DNA of 32,322 bases from positions 1 through 32,322 of the IMG/VR virus record IMGVR_UViG_3300031839_001143. One strand, 5' to 3'. Below, piece by piece: positions 1 through 7,870 of this stretch (position 1 is its first letter; every line of letters starts with the position of its first letter). The notes beneath the pieces are model-generated. The model saw nothing but the letters and a program-made list of their open reading frames with translations, was not told the origin of the DNA and made no database searches. Both the position numbers and the translations under genes were made by a program. The DNA comes from a virus.

Positions 1-173
1 CGTTTGGAACCGCTACAGTTACTGCTAGAGGTTGTATGATTTACAACTCTAGCGACAGCAATAAATCAGTTGCTTGTATTGACTTTGGTGGAGACAAAAC
101 ATCAACAGCAGGAGACTTTACAATTGTATTCCCAGCGGCAGCAGCCAGTACAGCGATTATAAGAATCGCCTAG
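1..173 (+). CDS. Virion-associated protein, C-terminal end only
   Basis: An open frame runs in from the left edge (first full codon at 3) and stops at TAG 171-173. The visible 56 residues are small, beta-type and rich in Gly, Ala, Thr and Asp, ending in PAAAASTAIIRIA. Short beta-rich proteins of this kind commonly lie just before fibre genes in marine tailed phages, and the next genes here are tail or fibre genes on the same strand, so a structural role is inferred from context. The start is outside the window, and no catalytic motif is visible in the part that remains. Confidence 0.6.
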   Translation, partial: FGTATVTARGCMIYNSSDSNKSVACIDFGGDKTSTAGDFTIVFPAAAASTAIIRIA

Positions 174-179
174 CCTTAA

Positions 180-713
180 ATGGCTAATATAACAGGTTGG
201 GGTCGGGGCACGTGGGGTCAACTTACGTGGGGCGAGCCACTTCCAGTTACGCTTACAGCTCCAGGAGCAGGAACATCTGCTTTAGGTACAGTTGCGGTTG
301 ATGCAGAAGCAAATGTAACACCCGCATCTCAAGTAGGAACAACAGGAGCTCCTCAAGCTGGAGTAAATGCTCAAGCAATAGCTTCTGTAGCAGGACTTGT
401 AGGAACATTAGGTTCTGTATCGGTTGAAGTAGATGGTGAAGCCAACGTAACACCTACAGGACAAGCTGGGACATCCGCTCTTGGAACTGCAACAACCGTT
501 TCAAACAACAATTTATCTGTTACACTAAATGCTGCAACTGGATCTTTGGGAACAGTTACCACAGATGCAGCAGCAAACGTTTATCCAACTGGACAAAGCG
601 CTACAGGATCAGTAGGAACAGTTTTGATATGGTCACGTATTGATGAAAGCCAAACTCCAAACTATACTACTATAACAGACACTCAAACTCCCAATTGGGA
701 GGCAGTTGCGTAA
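180..713 (+). CDS. Repeat-containing tail/virion structural protein
   Basis: A 177-residue protein starting at ATG 180, six bases after the previous stop and without a clear Shine-Dalgarno site. The N-terminus is a Trp/Gly motif (GWGRGTWGQLTWGE, residues 6-19). Three imperfect copies of a roughly 45-50 residue beta repeat follow, marked by EANVTPASQ, EANVTPTGQ and AANVYPTGQ, each with LGT or SVGT strands. The C-terminus has two further short repeats, SQTPNYTTI and TQTPNWEAV. Immunoglobulin-like or fibre-shaft structure is an inference from these repeats. The Trp/Gly motif recurs in the protein at 9012-10874, suggesting both are virion components. No enzyme motif is present. Confidence 0.7.
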   Translation: MANITGWGRGTWGQLTWGEPLPVTLTAPGAGTSALGTVAVDAEANVTPASQVGTTGAPQAGVNAQAIASVAGLVGTLGSVSVEVDGEANVTPTGQAGTSALGTATTVSNNNLSVTLNAATGSLGTVTTDAAANVYPTGQSATGSVGTVLIWSRIDESQTPNYTTITDTQTPNWEAVA

Positions 714-729
714 AAATAAGAGGTAAATA

Positions 730-3051
730 ATGGCAAGCACATATGTAAATGATCTCAGACTAAATGAGATGGCCACAGGAGATGGTTCGGGTACTTGGGG
801 TACAACAACCAATACAAATTTAGAATTAATCGGCGAAGCTTTGGGTTATGGAACAGAAGCTATAACTACCAACGCTGATACTCATACTTCAACTATTGCA
901 GATGGAGCAACTGATCCAGTTAGGGCTATGTATGTTAAATATACAGGCACTTTAGATTCAGCTTGCACCATTACCATAGCTCCCAATACTGTAAACAGAA
1001 TGCACTTTATAGAAAATGGAACAAGTGGATCTCAAAATATTATTATTTCTCAAGGCTCTGGAGCCAATGTAACAATACCTCCAGGCGATACAAAAGCAGT
1101 TTATTTAGATGGAGCAGGTAGTGGAGCAGCAGTTGTTGATGCTTTTGCCAGTCTTAGTGTTGTAGATTTAAAAGTACAAGATGATTTAACTATAACTGAT
1201 GATCTCACTTTTAGTTCTGACTCAGCAGTTGTAACTTTTGGAGCAGATGGAGATACCACTCTTACTCATACAGATGGAACAGGATTAACATTAAATTCAA
1301 CTAATAAACTTTGTTTTAATGATGCTAGTCAATTTGTACAAGGCTCAAGTGCAACTGTACTAAGTTTAGGTGCAACAGACGAAATAGATTTAACTGCAAC
1401 AGCTATAGATATTAATGGAACTTTAGATGTTTCAGGACAGGCTACTTTTGCCGATGGTTCAGCAGGAGCACCTAGTATTAGTAATACAGGCGATGTCAAC
1501 GCAGGATTATTCTTTAGTGCAGCAGATGTAATGTCGTTTAGTGCAGGTGGTACTGCTCAGTTCACTATGGCAGATGGTTCAATCTCTCCAGTAACAGATA
1601 ACGATATTGACCTAGGTACAGCTAGTTTAAAATATAAAAGTTTTTTTGCAGGTCTTGTAGATTCTGAAAACTTTAAAGTAAATGGTGGACAAGGTAGTGA
1701 TGGACAAGTGCTTACCTCAACAGGAAGTGGTGTAGCTTGGGAAGATGCTGCAAGTGGAGCAAGTTCTATTAATGATTTATCAGATGCCAAAACATTTGGT
1801 ACTTCCTCCATTATGCTTGGCGATGCTACTACAGGCACGATTAGTGGTGCTAATTATAATGTTGGTTTGGGTGTAGATGTTTTTTCATCTTTAACTTCAG
1901 GCGATTCTAATGTTGCCATCGGTTTCGATGCAGCAGACACCCTTACAACTGGAAGTTTTAATATTGCCATCGGAACAGACTCACTAGGAGCAGCAGGTGC
2001 AGGTGTAGCAAATAATGTAATGATTGGTTATAACACAGGAAGTGGATTAACTGGTGATGGAAATGTTGCTATTGGACACACAGCTTTTGATGCGGCAGGT
2101 GATAGAGATGATTGTGTAGCTATAGGTAATGGAGCAGCAACGACACTTACAACTGGAAGTCACAATATTGCTATTGGTACTTCTGCTCTTGGTCTTGCAA
2201 CAGATGCACATTCAAATGTTGCTATTGGATTTTTAGCAGCATCGTCATTAGCAACAGGAGCAGTTTATGCAACAAGAAACAATATAGCTATTGGTAGAGA
2301 AGCCTTAGAAAATCAAGTAACACAAGAAGATAATATTGCTATCGGTTATAACGCATTAGGAACAGGTAATAGTGTGTCTAATTCACAACTTACAGTTATA
2401 GGCTCACAAGCAGGAAATGCAGCTCACGCTGCTTATGGTGGTACTTATGTTGGCTATCAAGCAGGAAGTGTAGTTACAAGTGGAGTCCATAATACTTTTA
2501 TAGGTAGAGAAGCAGGAGATATAACAACTACAGGCGATAGAAATATTATGATAGGTGTTAATGCTAATGGAGACGATTCAGCAGCTTACAGATGCATAGT
2601 GATTTCCACATATGAAAATACAGGTAAAGGCGATGCTACATTTTTTATTTCAGCAGGAACAGGTAGTGGAAATGGCTATCAAGGTAACAACTCATCAGCT
2701 TGGGCTACAACATCAGATAGAAGAATTAAGAAAAATATTGTAGATAACAATGTTGGTTTGGAAAAGATAAAACAAATTCAAGTTAAAAACTTTGAGTATA
2801 GAACGAAAGATGAAATTACAGACTGGACAGGTCGTGCTGTAGACTCAGTAACAATAGAAAAAGAAGGCACACAACTTGGAGTAATTGCACAAGAAATACA
2901 AGAAATACTACCTGATGTTGTACAGGAAAGAGAGAATGGGTGTTTAAGCGTTGATTCTGATAATATAACTTGGTATTTAGTAAATGCTGTAAAACAACAA
3001 CAAACAATAATAGACGATTTAAAGTCAAGAATAGAAGCACTAGAGGATTAA
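730..3051 (+). CDS. Tail fibre with C-terminal S74 self-cleaving chaperone
   Basis: A 773-residue fibre protein. AGAGGT upstream and ATG 730 set the start. Residues 1-380 are beta-rich and open with a MASTYVNDLRLNEMATGDGSGTW-type N-terminus (first 20: MASTYVNDLRLNEMATGDGS), typical of marine phage fibres. Residues about 390-625 carry roughly thirteen N-[VI]-[AM]-I-G-type repeats (NVAIG, NIAIG, NVMIG), like the head repeats of trimeric adhesins. The last 112 residues are an S74 intramolecular chaperone: TSDRRIKKNI with the predicted autocleavage Ser at 662, then GVIAQEIQEILPDVV and a terminal VNAVKQQQTIIDDL coiled coil. In this family the chaperone trimerises the fibre and then cuts itself off. 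The product would be the trimeric host-binding fibre or appendage; the receptor cannot be inferred. Confidence 0.9.
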   Translation: MASTYVNDLRLNEMATGDGSGTWGTTTNTNLELIGEALGYGTEAITTNADTHTSTIADGATDPVRAMYVKYTGTLDSACTITIAPNTVNRMHFIENGTSGSQNIIISQGSGANVTIPPGDTKAVYLDGAGSGAAVVDAFASLSVVDLKVQDDLTITDDLTFSSDSAVVTFGADGDTTLTHTDGTGLTLNSTNKLCFNDASQFVQGSSATVLSLGATDEIDLTATAIDINGTLDVSGQATFADGSAGAPSISNTGDVNAGLFFSAADVMSFSAGGTAQFTMADGSISPVTDNDIDLGTASLKYKSFFAGLVDSENFKVNGGQGSDGQVLTSTGSGVAWEDAASGASSINDLSDAKTFGTSSIMLGDATTGTISGANYNVGLGVDVFSSLTSGDSNVAIGFDAADTLTTGSFNIAIGTDSLGAAGAGVANNVMIGYNTGSGLTGDGNVAIGHTAFDAAGDRDDCVAIGNGAATTLTTGSHNIAIGTSALGLATDAHSNVAIGFLAASSLATGAVYATRNNIAIGREALENQVTQEDNIAIGYNALGTGNSVSNSQLTVIGSQAGNAAHAAYGGTYVGYQAGSVVTSGVHNTFIGREAGDITTTGDRNIMIGVNANGDDSAAYRCIVISTYENTGKGDATFFISAGTGSGNGYQGNNSSAWATTSDRRIKKNIVDNNVGLEKIKQIQVKNFEYRTKDEITDWTGRAVDSVTIEKEGTQLGVIAQEIQEILPDVVQERENGCLSVDSDNITWYLVNAVKQQQTIIDDLKSRIEALED

Positions 3052-3053
3052 AA

Positions 3054-3317
3054 ATGGCAAATGATTTTACAGCAACAAAATGGTATGGAATCGCAGATGA
3101 TTCTGTTAATTTAATTAATGGAGTTAATGCAGGAACTTGGACAAAAAATGATTTTGCAAATCTTACTCAACAAGAAAAAAACGATATGATGCAAAGAAAT
3201 GTAGATGCTTTGACACTTATTTTACAACAAGAAGTCGTTATAGATGATTCAGGCAGTAAGACTAGTTACACCACAGCTATTACAACAGCAGAAACTTATA
3301 TTAGCAACAATTCATAA
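3054..3317 (+). CDS. Small conserved phage protein after the fibre gene
   Basis: An 87-residue protein starting MANDFTATKWYGIADD at ATG 3054, two bases after the fibre stop, with GAGG upstream. The open frame extends further upstream inside the fibre gene, but this ATG is the first one outside it and has a ribosome site. The sequence is soluble, mixed alpha/beta, with a helical segment around NLTQQEKNDMMQRNVDALTL and a C-terminal YTTAITTAETYISNNS. No enzyme motif or membrane segment is seen. Its position directly behind the fibre suggests a tail-assembly or fibre-associated role, which is inference only. Confidence 0.75.
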   Translation: MANDFTATKWYGIADDSVNLINGVNAGTWTKNDFANLTQQEKNDMMQRNVDALTLILQQEVVIDDSGSKTSYTTAITTAETYISNNS

Positions 3318-3329
3318 AAGGAGAGATAG

Positions 3330-3536
3330 ATGGCTAAAGATAGTGACAAAACAAAAGAAGTTGAACTTTCAGAAAAACAACAATACATACAGTTGCAGTT
3401 AAATGATCTTGCAAACAAAGAGAAAAATCTTATGTTTCAATTAGATCAAATAAAAGCATCTCAACAAGTTTTTAATCAAGCATTTGTAGAGGCTTCAAAA
3501 GAAGTAGCTGAAGAAGCTTTAGAAGAAAAGGAGTAA
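3330..3536 (+). CDS. Short coiled-coil protein
   Basis: A 68-residue, highly charged protein (MAKDSDKTKEVELSEKQQYI onward) behind a strong AAGGAGAG ribosome site. Almost the whole length is predicted by eye as a heptad-patterned helix (LQLNDLANKEKNLMFQLDQI), ending in an acidic AEEALEEKE tail. There is no membrane segment or catalytic motif. Its last codons contain the AAGGAG used as ribosome site by the next small gene, so the two are translationally linked. Small coiled-coil proteins at this place could be assembly scaffolds or chaperones, but no function can be assigned. Confidence 0.7.
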   Translation: MAKDSDKTKEVELSEKQQYIQLQLNDLANKEKNLMFQLDQIKASQQVFNQAFVEASKEVAEEALEEKE

Positions 3537-3539
3537 ATT

Positions 3540-3647
3540 GTGGATATATTAATATCATTAATAATAGTAACAATAGTTTTGGCTTGGTCTGTAAAAAGAT
3601 TTAAACCTGAACTTTGGGATAAAGTTACATCTAAACTCAAGAAGTAA
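3540..3647 (+). CDS. 35-residue single-pass membrane protein (GTG start)
   Basis: A tiny gene reading VDILISLIIVTIVLAWSVKR and then FKPELWDKVTSKLKK to TAA 3645-3647. AAGGAG at 3528-3533 sits six bases before GTG 3540, and the next gene begins one base after the stop. Residues 3-17 form one hydrophobic segment, followed by a basic, amphipathic tail, which is N-out/C-in by the positive-inside rule. Size and topology fit small phage membrane proteins, such as accessory holins or membrane anchors. The holin proper is more likely the gene at 7871. The call rests on ribosome site, spacing and topology only. Confidence 0.55.
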   Translation: MDILISLIIVTIVLAWSVKRFKPELWDKVTSKLKK

Positions 3648-3648
3648 C

Positions 3649-3852
3649 ATGTCTTGGTGGAAAAAAGTAGTACATTTTTTTACGCCTCTTAGTTCAGCAG
3701 AACTACCCAATCCTCTTAAAGAGGAAATGGAAACGGTTAGAGCTAGGAATAAAAATGGCAGATATGTGGCTGACGATCCCAGCACTCCAAATAAAAATGA
3801 GGCTTATACAAAAGTTCCAAAGAAAAGAGGCCGACCTCGTAAGAAAAAATAA
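3649..3852 (+). CDS. Small basic protein with AT-hook-like C-terminus
   Basis: A 67-residue protein, MSWWKKVVHFFTPLSSAELP onward, ending in KKRGRPRKKK. RGRP flanked by lysines is the core of an AT-hook, which binds the minor groove of AT-rich DNA. Here it lies at the extreme C-terminus after a polar linker (DDPSTPNKNEAYTKVP). The N-terminal MSWWKKVVHFF is amphipathic and could touch membrane. The start codon lies one base after the preceding stop, and the stop overlaps the ATG of the nuclease gene (TAATG), so the two are probably translated together. DNA binding is inferred from the motif; the biological role is unknown. Confidence 0.7.
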   Translation: MSWWKKVVHFFTPLSSAELPNPLKEEMETVRARNKNGRYVADDPSTPNKNEAYTKVPKKRGRPRKKK

Positions 3853-4292
3853 TGTATGAGTATAGTTGCCAAGTCACTAGGGTGGTTGATGGTGACACTA
3901 TTGACGCTGATCTAGATCTCGGTTTTAATATTCATCATAAGTGTCGTGTACGTTTATACGGTATTGACACTCCCGAGTCGAGAACTCGCGACAAAGACGA
4001 AAAGGCTAGAGGTAAGCTAGCTGCTAAGTTTTTACAAGACGCTATATCAAATAGCAAGCACGTCATCTTACAGACGCAATTAAAAGACTCTAAAGGAAAA
4101 TTTGGCAGAGTTTTGGCATCAGTTATAGTAGATGGAATAGATATTAACCAGCAAATGATTGAAAAATATATGGCGGTTAAATATACAGGCCAAAGCAAAC
4201 ATGAAATTAAATTAGAGCATATGAATAATAGAACTAAATTAATTGAACTAGGAGTTTATAAACCAGATGGACAAGGAGCAAAAACAGCATGA
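3852..4292 (+). CDS. Staphylococcal-nuclease-type (thermonuclease) endonuclease
   Basis: A 146-residue nuclease of the SNase/TNase family. The conserved DGDT is at residues 13-16, and VRLYGIDTPES supplies R34, D39, T40 and E42. KFGRVL supplies R86. These match the calcium ligands and the Arg/Glu/Arg catalytic set of staphylococcal nuclease. There is no signal peptide, so it should act in the cytoplasm or be packaged in the virion. It would cut DNA or RNA endonucleolytically with calcium. Possible jobs are degradation of host nucleic acid or DNA processing late in infection. ATG overlaps the previous TAA; the 3' end overlaps the next gene by 26 bases. Confidence 0.9.
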   Translation: MYEYSCQVTRVVDGDTIDADLDLGFNIHHKCRVRLYGIDTPESRTRDKDEKARGKLAAKFLQDAISNSKHVILQTQLKDSKGKFGRVLASVIVDGIDINQQMIEKYMAVKYTGQSKHEIKLEHMNNRTKLIELGVYKPDGQGAKTA

Positions 4293-5379
4293 TAACTTAA
4301 TAGCTTGGTCGGCTATTGGTTTTTTAGTAATTTTAGTTATTGGCTTGTCTGTAAATGTTAGCGCTCAATCCTCTCAACAATCTGGTACAGCTTGCGTCAA
4401 CGGTACGCAATATTGCGAAAACAATAGTTTAGATACAACAAATACTACGACTACAACTAATTCCAATACAAACGTAAATACCAACACAAATTTCAACACA
4501 AATTCAAATACGAATAGCAACACTAACGTATCGACTAACACGAACAATTCGACCAATATAAATTCTAATACGAATGTTTCGACTAATTCCAATACGAATG
4601 TAAATAGCTCGACCTCGAATAACACCAATACGAATAACAACGTCAATACTTCGACCTCGACATCTAACTCAACGGTTAATTCAACCGTTAATCAAAATGT
4701 CAACAATACTAATAATTCGACTTCGACCAGCTCTAATACAAATCAAAACACCAATATTAATCAATCAACCTCAGATTCTAACGTCACAACTGACAATCGA
4801 AACGTAAACGAAAACAATTCTAGATCTGATAATACGAACCGAAATATTAACGAATCTAATTCTACTCAAACCATTAATCAAAACGTCAAGAGCAAGGCTC
4901 CTCCAGCTTCTGCAATAGCTCCAAGCATTATGTCTTATTCGCAAGATCTTTGTACTGTAGGCCGCTCTGGTGCGTTCCAAGGACAAGTATTTGGTTTCTC
5001 TACAGGAGCTACTGTTACTGATGAAAATTGTGAACGGTTAAAACTATCTAAGTATCTTTACGATACTGGTATGAAAGTAGCCAGCGTTAGTATTCTTTGC
5101 CAAGACGAAAGAGTGTTTAAGGCTATGGAGATGGCTGGCACTCCTTGTCCTTACAGAGGCAAGATAGGTGCAGAAGCAACTTTGGCTTGGGCTAAAAACA
5201 AATCTAAAAGACCAGATGTTAAAGAACAAGAAAAGTTATTCATACAAAAATGTACACACGATTCCAACCCCAACAGAGAAAAAATAAACAAAGATGTTGT
5301 TGGCGCAGTTAAAGTTATATATACAAGAAAAACTAAAACAAGCAAACAATGCAAAAAAGAATTTTATGCTACGCAGTAG
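4267..5379 (+). CDS. Exported Asn-rich low-complexity protein with Cys-containing C-terminal domain
   Basis: A 370-residue protein. Residues 11-31 form a hydrophobic segment ending NVSA-QS, a plausible signal peptide or N-terminal anchor. Residues about 55-205 are almost entirely Asn, Thr and Ser, with Asn at nearly every second position (NTNVNTNTNFNTNSNTNSNT). The C-terminal 150 residues form a normal globular domain with several Cys (SQDLC, DENCERL, SILCQDERV, GTPCPYRG, IQKCTH) that could pair as disulfides outside the cytoplasm. No family is recognised. It overlaps the nuclease gene before it and the exported protein gene after it. AGGAG at 4250-4254 is the likely ribosome site for ATG 4267. 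A periplasmic, cell-surface or virion role is inferred. Confidence 0.75.
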   Translation: MDKEQKQHDNLIAWSAIGFLVILVIGLSVNVSAQSSQQSGTACVNGTQYCENNSLDTTNTTTTTNSNTNVNTNTNFNTNSNTNSNTNVSTNTNNSTNINSNTNVSTNSNTNVNSSTSNNTNTNNNVNTSTSTSNSTVNSTVNQNVNNTNNSTSTSSNTNQNTNINQSTSDSNVTTDNRNVNENNSRSDNTNRNINESNSTQTINQNVKSKAPPASAIAPSIMSYSQDLCTVGRSGAFQGQVFGFSTGATVTDENCERLKLSKYLYDTGMKVASVSILCQDERVFKAMEMAGTPCPYRGKIGAEATLAWAKNKSKRPDVKEQEKLFIQKCTHDSNPNREKINKDVVGAVKVIYTRKTKTSKQCKKEFYATQ

Positions 5380-7505
5380 CTAGTCTGCTATCATTTAGTG
5401 TATATGGACAGTATACATATGAAGGCAACCAAGAACTTTACGATCTTAACGCTAATGCAAACAACTTTAACGGTGAATTAGCGTACGAGGTATCCGATGA
5501 TGGTATTTCTCCCGCAATTGATCTTTCTTTTAATTTTACTTTTTATGGCTCTACATTTAGTCAAGCGAGGATGGCAACAAATGGATGTTTGCATTTTGGC
5601 TCTAGTGGTAGCTATTGTAATGACTATACTCCTGACCCTATTAACGGGCAGCACACCTATACCATATACCCTTTCTGGACCGATTTAATTAGAGACTCTG
5701 ATTCTCGTATGAAGTCTTGGGGTGATTCTAGCAAGATGATTTTTGGCTGGTATAACCTTAGAGAGTACAACAGAGCATCTGATAATAGTTTTGAAATAAT
5801 ACTTTGGAACAACCACTCTTTTGATTTACGTTATCGTGAATTAGATATTATTAACCATGATGTACTTATTGGTGAAGTGGGAGCTAACAAAGATGACTCT
5901 TATACTTATTACTACCATGATGAATGTAATACAGGCTCAACCAACTCTAGCACCTGTGTAAATACTGATTGGAACAACTCAGATAAAAATACTAATTTAG
6001 AAAATGGTGGCTCTTTGTTTGGTTGGGGATCTGGCAGCGGTATTGATTGCAGCAATCCTTTAAATGATTCTAGTTGTAGCGGTTATGCAGATGCTTTATT
6101 AACCCAACAATGTAATATAAGCTCTCTTTATGATGAGTCTTGCCCCTATTATTGGGATGCTTATGATGACCAGCAATGTGATTTAGATCCTCAGTATGGG
6201 CCATTTTGCCCTGGTTATACGCAACAAGAAGATGTAGGTTACTTTCAAGAAGATCAATTTGATTACGGTTACGAAGAAGAAGAGCAGTTTGGCTACGAGG
6301 AAGAACTTATATTTGAAGAGTTTGTATTTGAGTTTGATGAGCAGCACTTTGAAGAACAAGAGTTTATGTTTGAAGAAGAAATAATTTTTGAAGAAATGTT
6401 TCGTCAAGATGAGTTTGTAGATCCATTTCCCTTGATACCAGACTTTGAAATGCCGCGTGAAGAAATATTTATTCCTGTAGAAGATTTAATTATTGAAGAG
6501 TTTATTTTTCAAGAAACATTTTTAGTAGAAGACTTTAGAGAACCTGAAACTTTTATTGAGTTAGAAACTATTGAAGAATTAGAAGAATGGTTTGAGGAAG
6601 AAACCAGAAGAGAAGAAGAGGTTGCAATATTAGAAGATCCAGAAGAAGAGTTTATAGAGGAAATTTTTGAAGAAGAAGCCGTTGAGGAAGTTTTTGAAGC
6701 TATAGAAGAAAGATTGGCTGAAGCTGAAATAGAAGAAGAAAGAATAGAAAGAGAAGAGACTATAGAAGAAGATGTATTTGAAGAAGAGTTTCAAGTTGCT
6801 GAAAGAGAAAATACAAAAGGTGAAAGCTCAATTAGCAGAGAAGTTGCTCTTAGGGTGGTTGCATCTACAATAAGAACCGCAAATCAGAGTGTTAGCGGTA
6901 CTAACGCTGGCAATTCTATACATGCTACAGGCAATAGCGTAGCTACTGGAAATGCCGTAAGTAACTCATCTACCGCTGGTTTTAGTACCAGTAGTTCACC
7001 CAGCATGTCAGACCAGTTTGCATCATCTACAGCTCAAACCAATCAAGTTCTTGATATGAGCAGTATGTCTGTATCAGACTCTTCTTTTAGCTCAACAACA
7101 GCAGGAACAGAAACGGTAACAATAGAAGTAGCAGTTGCTAATGTAACAACAGAAACAACGCAAGATCAGATGGATATGTCTATTGCATCTGTTGATGCTG
7201 ATTCAGAAACTACCGTTGAAAATATTATTGCTCAAAACTTACAGACAGCTCAAGAACAAGTTGCAGCTAAACAAGAAGAAACTGGAGAGTATGGTTCAGA
7301 AAACGCTATTATAGCGGTTATGGGCTTTTTACCAGGTTTTAATAGTTATAGAGCAGTAAACATACCCGAAAAAGAATTTTGGTATGAACCAAAAAGCATT
7401 TATACTAATAGCAACCTTTCAGATAATACTGCGGCTTTTTATGGGCTAGCAGGACAAAGTATAAAAACTTTGACTGAATTAAAAAAATTACAGCCAACAT
7501 TATAG
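5349..7505 (+). CDS. Exported nidogen-like-domain protein with Cys modules and Glu/aromatic tract
   Basis: A 718-residue protein. Residues 1-20 are a signal peptide (LCYAVASLLSFSVYG). Residues about 30-190 resemble a nidogen-like (NIDO) domain: FNFTFYGSTFSQARMATNGC, YTIYPFWTDL, NSFEIILWNN and LIGEVGAN. Residues 230-295 hold short two-Cys modules (QQCNISSLYDESCPYY, QQCDLDPQYGPFCPGY). Residues about 297-485 are a Glu tract with regularly placed Phe, Ile and Leu (EEELIFEEFVFEFDEQHFEE). Next comes a Ser/Thr/Asn-rich stretch and a compact C-terminal domain (NAIIAVMGFLPGFNSYRAV onward). The start overlaps the Asn-rich gene by 31 bases. Export is strongly suggested. Adhesion, envelope interaction or a virion role are possibilities, none proved. 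Confidence 0.8.
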   Translation: MQKRILCYAVASLLSFSVYGQYTYEGNQELYDLNANANNFNGELAYEVSDDGISPAIDLSFNFTFYGSTFSQARMATNGCLHFGSSGSYCNDYTPDPINGQHTYTIYPFWTDLIRDSDSRMKSWGDSSKMIFGWYNLREYNRASDNSFEIILWNNHSFDLRYRELDIINHDVLIGEVGANKDDSYTYYYHDECNTGSTNSSTCVNTDWNNSDKNTNLENGGSLFGWGSGSGIDCSNPLNDSSCSGYADALLTQQCNISSLYDESCPYYWDAYDDQQCDLDPQYGPFCPGYTQQEDVGYFQEDQFDYGYEEEEQFGYEEELIFEEFVFEFDEQHFEEQEFMFEEEIIFEEMFRQDEFVDPFPLIPDFEMPREEIFIPVEDLIIEEFIFQETFLVEDFREPETFIELETIEELEEWFEEETRREEEVAILEDPEEEFIEEIFEEEAVEEVFEAIEERLAEAEIEEERIEREETIEEDVFEEEFQVAERENTKGESSISREVALRVVASTIRTANQSVSGTNAGNSIHATGNSVATGNAVSNSSTAGFSTSSSPSMSDQFASSTAQTNQVLDMSSMSVSDSSFSSTTAGTETVTIEVAVANVTTETTQDQMDMSIASVDADSETTVENIIAQNLQTAQEQVAAKQEETGEYGSENAIIAVMGFLPGFNSYRAVNIPEKEFWYEPKSIYTNSNLSDNTAAFYGLAGQSIKTLTELKKLQPTL

Positions 7506-7514
7506 GAGACTGAA

Positions 7515-7868
7515 ATGAATTGGTTTGAAAATAAAACAACACAACTTATAGCTCTTGTTGGTATTGTTACAACACTTGCTGGCTTTGGCTATCAAGGCGC
7601 TCAGTATGTTAACAGATTAGATAACCTAGAAGCTCAAATAGGTGGTATAGGTGATACCGAACAAAAACAAAAAGTTATTGAAGAAAGATTTGCAGGTATA
7701 GAAAAGTCTGTACAGTATTTAGAAAAACAAATAGACGGTATTTCTGTTCCAGATGTAACTGAAATAAAAACAGATATAGCTACAATTAAAGCTGACATTC
7801 AATCTTTAAACAAAGAAGTAGATAAGATAGAAGCAAAAATGAATGATAAAAATCCATTAGCGGGGTAA
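7515..7868 (+). CDS. Membrane-anchored coiled-coil protein of the lysis cassette
   Basis: A 117-residue protein behind a good AGGAG site. Residues 9-25 (TQLIALVGIVTTLAGFG) form one membrane segment, and the remainder is a long heptad-patterned coiled coil (LEAQIGGIGDTEQKQKVIEE, IKTDIATIKADIQSLNKEVDKIEAK). It is the first gene of a group leading to holin and endolysin. The arrangement, an N-terminal anchor plus periplasmic coiled coil, resembles inner-membrane spanins (Rz-like), but no partner outer-membrane lipoprotein is seen and the family is not recognised. A spanin-like or structural role is inference. Confidence 0.65.
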   Translation: MNWFENKTTQLIALVGIVTTLAGFGYQGAQYVNRLDNLEAQIGGIGDTEQKQKVIEERFAGIEKSVQYLEKQIDGISVPDVTEIKTDIATIKADIQSLNKEVDKIEAKMNDKNPLAG

Positions 7869-7870
7869 TT

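Noticed and set aside
1557-1838. Leftward 93-codon frame inside the fibre gene
   Set aside because: Lies wholly opposite the strongly supported fibre gene and lacks a ribosome site or recognisable motif.
2970-3053. Upstream extension of the gene at 3054
   Set aside because: The extra residues overlap the S74 domain in another frame; ATG 3054 has GAGG just upstream and follows the fibre stop.
4374-4646. Leftward 90-codon frame opposite the Asn-rich repeat
   Set aside because: It is the complement of the low-complexity codons (Leu/Val/Phe repeats) and has no ribosome site or conserved feature.
6183-6407. Leftward 74-codon frame opposite the Glu tract
   Set aside because: Mirror of GAA/GAG-rich codons giving Phe/Leu runs; a shadow of the real + gene.
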